A stretch of 64,000 nucleotides of DNA from Stagnihabitans lacustris (GTDB lineage: Bacteria; Pseudomonadota; Alphaproteobacteria; Rhodobacterales; Rhodobacteraceae), in NCBI RefSeq assembly GCF_025950525.1, contig NZ_JAPDGS010000003.1, positions 124,001 through 188,000 of the forward strand, read 5' to 3'. The number at the start of each line of letters is the position of its first letter. Within the stretch, counting starts at the first letter, position 1. Below the pieces are notes generated by a model. The model worked only from the letters and a program-made list of their open reading frames with translations. It was not told the origin of the DNA and made no database searches. Of the stretch, positions 9,069 to 16,200 are shown piece after piece. A program made the position numbers and the translations under genes.

Positions 9069-10325
9069 ATGATGTTGAATTTGCCGATCCCTGCCGCGGT
9101 CGATGCTGCCACACCCGTTCGGGTGCTGGTCGTCGATGACAGCCGCGCCCAGCGTCGCATCCTGACGATGCAGCTGGAACGCTGGGGCTATCTTGTCACC
9201 GAGGCCGAGTCGGGCGAGGCTGCGCTTGACTTCTGCCGGGCGCAGAAGTTCGACATCGTCCTGTCCGACTGGGTGATGACCGGCATGACCGGTCTGGAAT
9301 TTTGCCAAGCTTTCCGGGCGCTTCCGCATGAGGGTTACGGCTATTTCATCCTCTTGACCTCCAAATCCGAAAAGGCCGAGGTGGCGGACGGGCTGGAAAA
9401 CGGCGCCGATGACTTCCTGTCGAAACCGGTGAATTCGGATGAATTGCGCGCGCGGCTGCGGGCCGGGCAGCGCATCGTCTCCATGCAGAACGAGTTGGTG
9501 GACAAGAACCACCTGGTGTCGACCACGCTGGACCAGATCCAGAAGCTGTATGATTCGCTGGACCGCGACCTGATCGAGGCGAAAAAGCTGCAACAGTCGC
9601 TGATCCGCGACCGGATGCGGGATTTCGGGCTGGGCAAGGCTTGGCTGATGCTGAAATCCTCGGGCCATGTCGGCGGCGATTTCGTGGGGTCCTTCATCAT
9701 CGACGAAAGGCGGATCGCGCTGTTTTCGGTCGATGTCTCGGGGCATGGCGTGGCCAGCGCGATGATGACGGCGCGGCTGGCGGGGCTTTTGTCCTCGGGC
9801 TCGCCGGATCAGAACATCGCCCTGACCCTGACCGAGGGCATCCGCGGCGCCTATCCCCCGCATGAGGTTGCAGCCCGCCTGAACCGCATGATGATCGAGG
9901 ACGTGCAGGTCGAACAGTATTTCACCATGGCCTACGCCGAAATCGACCTGCTTTCGGGCGAAGTGCAGCTGGTTCAGGCCGGCCATCCTCATCCGCTGGT
10001 CCTGCGCCGCTTGGGTCAGATCGACCGGCTGGGGCAGGGCGGCTTGCCCATCGGCCTGATCCCGGGGGCAGAGTTCGAGACGGTGTCGACCGTGCTTTTG
10101 CCCGGCGATCGGCTGTTCTTGGTGTCGGATGGCGTGACCGAATGTCCCGGCCCCGATGGCGATCTGGGCGAAGAGGGGCTGGCCGATATCCTGACCCGGT
10201 CCGCCCATCTGCAGGGCAACAACCTGCTGGAAAGCCTCATGTGGGACCTGTCCACCCATTCCGGCGGACAGGATTTCCCCGATGACGTCTCTTGCCTGCT
10301 GTTCGACTATACCGGACCGATCTAG
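9069..10325 (+). CDS. Response regulator with C-terminal PP2C/SpoIIE-type phosphatase domain
   Basis: A 418-residue RsbU/HsbR-like output protein. Residues ~17-135 form a receiver domain: acidic pair DD (VVDDS), phospho-acceptor Asp67 in LSDWVM and Lys119 in LSKPV. A coiled-coil linker (DSLDRDLIEAKKLQQSL) leads into a PPM phosphatase domain with metal-binding GGDF, DVSGHG, SDGVTE and PDDVSCL. Such proteins usually dephosphorylate anti-sigma-factor antagonists when the receiver is activated. No anti-sigma or STAS partner is adjacent. Two ATGs (9069, 9072) are possible starts; neither has a strong ribosome site. Divergent from the HPt gene, with about 170 bases shared upstream sequence. Confidence 0.9.
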   Translation: MMLNLPIPAAVDAATPVRVLVVDDSRAQRRILTMQLERWGYLVTEAESGEAALDFCRAQKFDIVLSDWVMTGMTGLEFCQAFRALPHEGYGYFILLTSKSEKAEVADGLENGADDFLSKPVNSDELRARLRAGQRIVSMQNELVDKNHLVSTTLDQIQKLYDSLDRDLIEAKKLQQSLIRDRMRDFGLGKAWLMLKSSGHVGGDFVGSFIIDERRIALFSVDVSGHGVASAMMTARLAGLLSSGSPDQNIALTLTEGIRGAYPPHEVAARLNRMMIEDVQVEQYFTMAYAEIDLLSGEVQLVQAGHPHPLVLRRLGQIDRLGQGGLPIGLIPGAEFETVSTVLLPGDRLFLVSDGVTECPGPDGDLGEEGLADILTRSAHLQGNNLLESLMWDLSTHSGGQDFPDDVSCLLFDYTGPI

Positions 10326-10337
10326 ACTGGGCCCGCC

Positions 10338-11054
10338 CTAGGTCTTGATCCGCGCGACCAACTTGTCAAAGTTGGCCAGCGATTGCAGATGCAGATAGAT
10401 CAGCTCGGCCCCGTCGGTGCGCATCAGCTCGGCCAGTTTCGCTTCGGGCAGGGCGCGCAGCTTGTCGCGGTTGACCACCAGAAAGCCCGCCAAGGCGACT
10501 TGCCCGCCACCCGGCTTGTTCACGCGGGCCTCCTGCGGCTCCAGCACGCCTAGGGCGGCCAGAAGCTTGCCAAAAGCGCGGGTCCTCTGGTGTTCGACCT
10601 GGAAGGCGTTCACGAAATCCAGCATCCGCGACAGGAACTCTGACTTTTCGCCGTTCTGGAACAGCTTTTCGCCGGTCTGGCCCTTGCGATCCAGCGCGGT
10701 GCAGGCCTCGTCGATGCACAGCGTATAGGTCTGCCCATCCGCCGAGGTCGAGAAAACAAAGGGATAGCGCCGCACGAAGGCCGGGATATAGCGCGCATCC
10801 CAGCCGCTTTGCGTCACGAAAAGCCCCGCGTCCTTGTCAAAGCCCAACAGCGCGACCGGAACGGCCTCATCGGCCTCCAGCGTGAAAACGATCGGGTATT
10901 CCTGCGCGGCCAGCTGGAATTCCGGGATGGTCAGCGGGACAGAGTTCGTTCCGGCGGCAAAGCTGAAATCGGTGATCGGCCCCAGCGACCAATCGGCATG
11001 ACGGGTCAGCGAAATCGGCGTCACCAGTTCGTAAAACAACAGTTGCTTGGCCAT
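10338..11054 (-). CDS. SapC family protein
   Basis: A 238-residue protein matching the SapC family, first named after a Campylobacter surface-layer gene. Visible features: KQLLFYELVTPISLTRHADW near the start, IPEFQLAAQEYPIVF, RYIPAFVRRYPFVFS and LCIDEACTAL, all characteristic of this family in Proteobacteria. There is no signal peptide, so it is likely cytoplasmic or peripherally attached. The ATG at 11054 is chosen because it follows GGAG with normal spacing; the longer frame upstream lacks family similarity. It converges on the receiver-PP2C gene, 12 bases apart, and diverges from the GGDEF gene. The biochemical function of the family is not established. Confidence 0.85.
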   Translation of the reverse strand: MAKQLLFYELVTPISLTRHADWSLGPITDFSFAAGTNSVPLTIPEFQLAAQEYPIVFTLEADEAVPVALLGFDKDAGLFVTQSGWDARYIPAFVRRYPFVFSTSADGQTYTLCIDEACTALDRKGQTGEKLFQNGEKSEFLSRMLDFVNAFQVEHQRTRAFGKLLAALGVLEPQEARVNKPGGGQVALAGFLVVNRDKLRALPEAKLAELMRTDGAELIYLHLQSLANFDKLVARIKT

Positions 11055-11280
11055 GCCTGCTCCGGAAATAGGGGAAAGGATCTTTGCGCCCAAGGCTTGC
11101 GGAAGCCCCATCCCTTGTCAATCCACCTGTCGTTGCGCGGGTCACGCCGAATTCCCTTGCCTAAAGCGCCAAAAATGCCGCACAAAATGCGCGGAATCTC
11201 ATTGTTTTGAATGCCGCCCCATAATGTCGCTTCAAGAATCTTCGCATATCCTGCACCTTGCGCGACGAACGGGGGCAAGC

Positions 11281-12627
11281 ATGGACCTGCTTGGCAATAT
11301 CGGACCGGACCCGACCAGCTATTGGCAAGCCGTGATTACGGCGGCAGGCCTTGGCGTGTGGGATTACGACATCACAACGGGGGAAAAGCACTATTCCCGC
11401 CGCTGGCATGAAATCCGTGACCTGACGTCTGACACGCCGATGCCCCAAACGGATGAGGAATGGTATGACATCGTCCATCCCGACGACCGCGCCATTGCCC
11501 GCCATTACACGACCCTGATCAACGAGGGCCGCGCCGACGAGGTCTCTTTCGAATACCGCGAGAAAAAGCCCAACGGCGACTGGGTCTGGATCATGTGCCG
11601 CGGCCGCGCCATCGCGCATGATGCGGCAGGTCGGGCGATCCGCTTTGTCGGCGTCGACACCGACATTACCGCGATGAAAAAGACCGAGGACGAGCGCGCG
11701 CTTTATGCGCAACAGCTGGACCTGGCCCTGACGGTCGGCAAGATCGGCATCTGGCAGTTCAATGCCGAAACGAATTCGGTCACCTGGGACCGCCGTTTGC
11801 GCCAGATCTACGGGATTCCGGCGGACATGACCCCCTTGCCGCGCGACATCTGGGAGCAGTCGATCCATCCCGACGACCTGGAAACGGTGTTGGAAAAGAC
11901 CGCCTGGGGCCAAAGCCAGGCGCAGGATTACGACCTGGATTACCGGATCATTCGGCGTGACGGCGTGATCCGCCACATCCGCAGCCGGGTATCCCTGGTC
12001 GAACACGGGCCCTCGGGCGCCAGTTACATGGGCATCAACTGGGACCTGACCGACGACATCCAGCGCAACCTTCAACTTGAAGAGGCCAAGCGCGAGGCCG
12101 AAGAGCGGCTTTATCAACTCAGCCTGGCGCACAAGGAGTTGGAGTATCTGTCCAACCACGATCCGCTGACCGGGTTGCACAACCGCCGGTCGCTGCGCGC
12201 TTATCTGGCAGAGCTGTGCCCCGACGGGCGGGCGCCGGACGGCACGGGCTTCCTTTTGTTCGACGTCGACCGGTTCAAGCGGGTGAATGACCGCTTTGGT
12301 CATGCCGTGGGCGACGAGATGATCGAATGTGTCGCCCGCGCCCTGACCGAAAAGCTGCCCGAGGCCGATATCATCGCCCGCACCGGCGGGGACGAGTTTC
12401 TGGCCATCATCGCGGCCGGCATGGGCTATGACCGCATGGTCAGCCTGGGCCAGGGCGTGATCGACCATGCCCGCACCCTGACCCGCGGCCAGGGCGAGGA
12501 AATGACCGTCAGCGTCGGCATCGCCATGGCCGATGCGACCTCCAGCATATCGGATGTGCTGACATGGGCCGACCGCGCGATGTATAAGGCGAAACTGATG
12601 GGCGGGGCGGTCGCAGCGCTCGCCTGA
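11281..12627 (+). CDS. Diguanylate cyclase with two PAS domains
   Basis: A 448-residue soluble protein with two PAS/PAC sensor modules (about residues 10-135 with GVWDYDITTG and VGVDTDIT; about 140-270 with IGIWQFNAETNSVTWDRRL and MGINWDLTDD) and a C-terminal GGDEF domain. The active-site motif TGGDEF is intact, with LTGLHNRRSL and FDVDRFKRVND upstream, so c-di-GMP synthesis from two GTP is expected. The position of the inhibitory RxxD I-site is occupied by PEAD, hence no product inhibition by that route. ATG 11281 is preceded by a G-rich stretch; ATG 11224 is an alternative adding 19 residues. No transmembrane helix is seen, so PAS domains probably read cytosolic or cofactor-bound signals. 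Confidence 0.9.
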   Translation: MDLLGNIGPDPTSYWQAVITAAGLGVWDYDITTGEKHYSRRWHEIRDLTSDTPMPQTDEEWYDIVHPDDRAIARHYTTLINEGRADEVSFEYREKKPNGDWVWIMCRGRAIAHDAAGRAIRFVGVDTDITAMKKTEDERALYAQQLDLALTVGKIGIWQFNAETNSVTWDRRLRQIYGIPADMTPLPRDIWEQSIHPDDLETVLEKTAWGQSQAQDYDLDYRIIRRDGVIRHIRSRVSLVEHGPSGASYMGINWDLTDDIQRNLQLEEAKREAEERLYQLSLAHKELEYLSNHDPLTGLHNRRSLRAYLAELCPDGRAPDGTGFLLFDVDRFKRVNDRFGHAVGDEMIECVARALTEKLPEADIIARTGGDEFLAIIAAGMGYDRMVSLGQGVIDHARTLTRGQGEEMTVSVGIAMADATSSISDVLTWADRAMYKAKLMGGAVAALA

Positions 12628-12654
12628 CGGGGTGTTGACGGACCGGGGGGCGTG

Positions 12655-13170
12655 ATGCGGTTGATACCTGTGGGACTTGCGGCGGCCCTGACGGTTCAGG
12701 CCTTTGCGCTGGTGTTTTTCTTTCTGGACGCGGGCGAAGAGCTGGACCGCGACCCCCTTGGCCTGCATCCGATCAGCGAGGCGTTGATGGCGCTGGGCCT
12801 GGCCTTGGGCATGGTCCTGGTGGCGCGTTCCCTGCTGGCCAGCCTGCGGCGCGGGCGCGATCAGGCCTCTGCGCTGACCCGCGCCGCGACCGAGTTCCGC
12901 CTTCTGGTCGAGACGCAGTTCGACCAATGGCAGTTGACCAAGGCCGAGCGCGAAGTGGCGCTTCTGTCGCTGCAGGGCCACGAGATGGACCGGATCGCCG
13001 CCCTGCGGGGGGCCGCAGCGGGCACGGTGCGGGCGCAGCTGACGCGGATCTATGCGAAATCCGGCACCGCGAATCGGGCGCAGCTTTCGGCGGTCTTTGT
13101 CCAGACCCTGCTGGCGCCGCAGGGACCAAGGTCGGAAACCGCCCTGCAAGAGGTCGTAAGCAAAAGCTGA
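12655..13170 (+). CDS. Membrane-tethered LuxR-type helix-turn-helix regulator
   Basis: A 171-residue protein with two N-terminal hydrophobic helices (LIPVGLAAALTVQAFALVFF and ALMALGLALGMVLVARSLLA) and a C-terminal LuxR/FixJ-type DNA-binding domain: LTKAEREVALLSLQGHEMDRIAALRG, AAGTVRAQLTRIYAKSG, given in parts. The usual GLS/NK(E)IA and VKNHLSNIY-like pattern is recognisable. There is no receiver or autoinducer domain, so activity is likely controlled at the membrane. A GGGGGG stretch precedes the GTG/ATG start; ATG 12655 is used. It lies 28 bases after the GGDEF gene and 90 bases before the integrin-like RTX gene, whose upstream region carries GGTCGAT repeats. Control of that gene is a guess from proximity. 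Confidence 0.8.
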   Translation: MRLIPVGLAAALTVQAFALVFFFLDAGEELDRDPLGLHPISEALMALGLALGMVLVARSLLASLRRGRDQASALTRAATEFRLLVETQFDQWQLTKAEREVALLSLQGHEMDRIAALRGAAAGTVRAQLTRIYAKSGTANRAQLSAVFVQTLLAPQGPRSETALQEVVSKS

Positions 13171-13180
13171 CGCTGGGTTT

Positions 13181-13235
13181 GGTCGCATAGACGCTTGGTT
13201 CAAACGGTCGATAAACAGACTTTGGTCGATTGACC
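13181..13235 (+). promoter_or_regulatory. Repeated GGTCG motifs upstream of the integrin-like gene
   Basis: GGTCGCA at 13181, GGTCGAT at 13206 and GGTCGAT at 13224 lie between the LuxR-type gene and the giant RTX gene; the last forms the inverted repeat GGTC-GATT-GACC (13224-13235). Short GC-rich words recur by chance, so an operator role is only suggested. Confidence 0.25.
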
Positions 13236-13260
13236 GGAGCGAGGGATTTCCCGGCCATGG

Positions 13261-16200
13261 GTGCAACCAACCCATGCATGGATGCCCCAGATGACCCTTC
13301 CCGCCAACAAAATCACCCTTTCCACCGCCGTTTTGACGGAGGGCTATACGCTGACCTCGGATTTCGTCGGAGACCTCTCGACGCCCCTTGGTGCGGCGAC
13401 GGGCAATATCGCAGGTCTGGGCGACCTGACCGGGGATGGCGTGGCCGACCTGGTGATCGGCGCGCCGGGGGATGACGACAAGGCGGTGGATGCCGGGCGG
13501 GCCTTCGTGCTGTTGGGGGCCGCCACGCCGGGCATGTCCGAGAAGTTCGGCGACTACCTGCCCGATGTCCTGGTGATCGACGGGGTGAATGCCGGCGATA
13601 TGGCGGGCTTTGCCGTCGGCGGGATTGCCGATCTGAACCTGGACGGCTTGGGCGAAATCCTCGTTTCGGCGCCCGGGATGGCGGCCAATGGCGCGGCGGA
13701 TGCCGGCATGGGCTTTGTCCTTTGGGGTCGCGGGGTGGGGGCGGGCAATGGTGTCGATCTGGCCGACGTGGTGGGCAATGGCGCCGAGGGCTACTCGATC
13801 CGCGGCCAGGCGGCGGGCGATATGGCCGGCTGGTCGATGAGCGCCGTGGCGGACATGAACGGCGACGGGCGGGCCGAGGTGCTGATCGGCGCGCCGGGTC
13901 ACGCGGGCGGCGCGGGGGCGGCCTATGTCGTCTGGGGCAAGGGCACCGGGACGACGGTGCAGTTGAACTCTGTGGCCGCGGGGACGGGTGGCTTTGCGAT
14001 CAACGGCGCGGCGGCGGGGGATCAGATCGGCAAGGCCCTGGCCGCGCTGGGCGATCAGACTGGCGACGGGCGGGCCGAGATTCTGGTGGGCAGCGCCACC
14101 GCCGATGGTGGTGCCGGGGCGGTCTGGGTCGTGGACGGCAAGGCCAGCGGTGGGGCGGTGTCCTTGGGCGCTCTGGCGGCGGGATACAAGATCAGCGGCG
14201 AGGCGGGTTCGGGTGCGGGGGCCTCGGTCGCCTCGGCTGGGGATGTGAACGGCGACGGGCTGGACGATATCCTGATCGGCGGCACCGATGCGGCCTATCT
14301 GGTCTTGGGCCAGGCCGGTCATGCGGCCGTCAACCTGGCGGATGTGGCGGCGGGCGTGGGCGGCGTCAAGATCACCGGCGGCGATCTGACCGGGCTGCGG
14401 GTGCTGGGCAATGTCGACCTGAACCGGGACGGGATCGCGGATCTGGTGCTGGGCACCCCGGGCGATACCGAGGGCGGCTTTGACGCAGGCGCCGTCCATG
14501 TCATCTGGGGCGATCACCTGTATCGGCCCATCGACTTGGACCTGATCTCGCAAAGCATCGGCGGGGCGAAGATTGTCGGCAGCTTTGGCAGCCGCACCGG
14601 GGCCGCTTTGGCTCTGGCCGGAGACCTGAACGGCGACGGCACGGCGGACCTGATGATCGGCGCTCCGGGATTGGCGGAGTCGGTGCAGGTGCTGTTCACC
14701 CCCGCGGGCTGGGGTCCTGACGCCAACACCTATGGCAGCCAGGGCGATGACCTGATCGGCGCGGGCTATGGCGGGGCCCATCACGCGGTGGGCGCGGGCA
14801 ATGACTCGGTTCTGGGGCTGGATGGCGATGACACGATCGACACCGGCGCAGGCGATGACACGCTGGAGGGCGGGGCAGGGGCCGACAGTCTGATCGGCGG
14901 GGCGGGCAATGACACCTATGTCCTGGACGGCGCGGATCAGGTGGTCGAGGACCTGGACGGCGGCATCGACACGGTTCTGGCGCAAGCCGATCTGACCCTG
15001 GGCGACCATGTCGAAAACCTGGTCCTGATGGGTGCGGCCCATGCCGGCACTGGCAATGCACAGGCCAACCGGATCACCGGAACCGCCTTTGCAGACACGC
15101 TTTCGGGTCTGGGTGGCATCGACACGCTGGAGGGTGGCGCGGGCGCCGACACCTATGTTGTGGCAGAGCTGGGCGATGTGATCGTCGAAGCTGTGGACGG
15201 CGGGATCGACACCATCCGCGCCTCGGTCGATTACACTTTGGGCGCGAACCTGGAGACCTTGATCCTGGACGGTGCGCTGAAGGGCACCGGGAACACCCTG
15301 GGCAATACGCTGATCGGCAATGCCTTGGCCAACACGCTGGACGGCAAGACCGGGGCCGACACGATGCGGGGGGCTGCGGGGGATGACATCTACCGCGTCG
15401 ACACCGCAGCGGATGTGGTCATTGAACTGGCCACAGAGGGCAATGACACGGTCTATACCTCGGTCGATTACACGCTTTCCGCCAATACAGAGACGCTTGT
15501 GATGTCGGTCGCCAATCACCGCGGCACGGGGAGTGCGGGGGAAAACACGCTGAAAGGCTCTTCCGGGGCCGATACGCTGGATGGTGGCGCGGGGGCGGAC
15601 CGGCTGCAGGGCGGGCGGGGCGACGATGTCTATTACGTCGACCAACTGGGCGATATGGTCAGCGAGGGCGCGAACTCTGGCACCGATACGGTTTTCGCCT
15701 CGGTCGATTGGGTTCTGTCCGGCAATCTGGAAAACCTGACCCTGACCGGCGCCGCGCGCATGGGCACGGGCAATACGATGGCCAATCTGATCACCGGCAC
15801 CGCCTTTGCCGACACTTTGGACGGCAAGACCGGGGCCGATACGCTGGCGGGTGGCGCGGGCGATGACCTTTACCGAATCGACGACGCCGGCGACACGGTG
15901 GTGGAAACCGCAGGCCGCGATTCTGCCCTGTCCTCGGTCAGCTGGACCCTGTCCGACGGGGTCGAGGTCCTGACCCTGACCAAGGGCGGGCTGACCGGCA
16001 CCGGGAACCTGGGCGACAACCTGTTGAACGGGTCCTCGGGTAATGACAGTCTTGTGGGGCTTGACGGCGCCGATACGCTGGACGGCAAGGCCGGCGCCGA
16101 CACGATGGAGGGCGGGGCGGGCGACGACACTTATATCATCGACAACCTTGGCGATGTGGTGATCGACACGGCGGGCATCGACACCGTGGTCCTGATGAAA

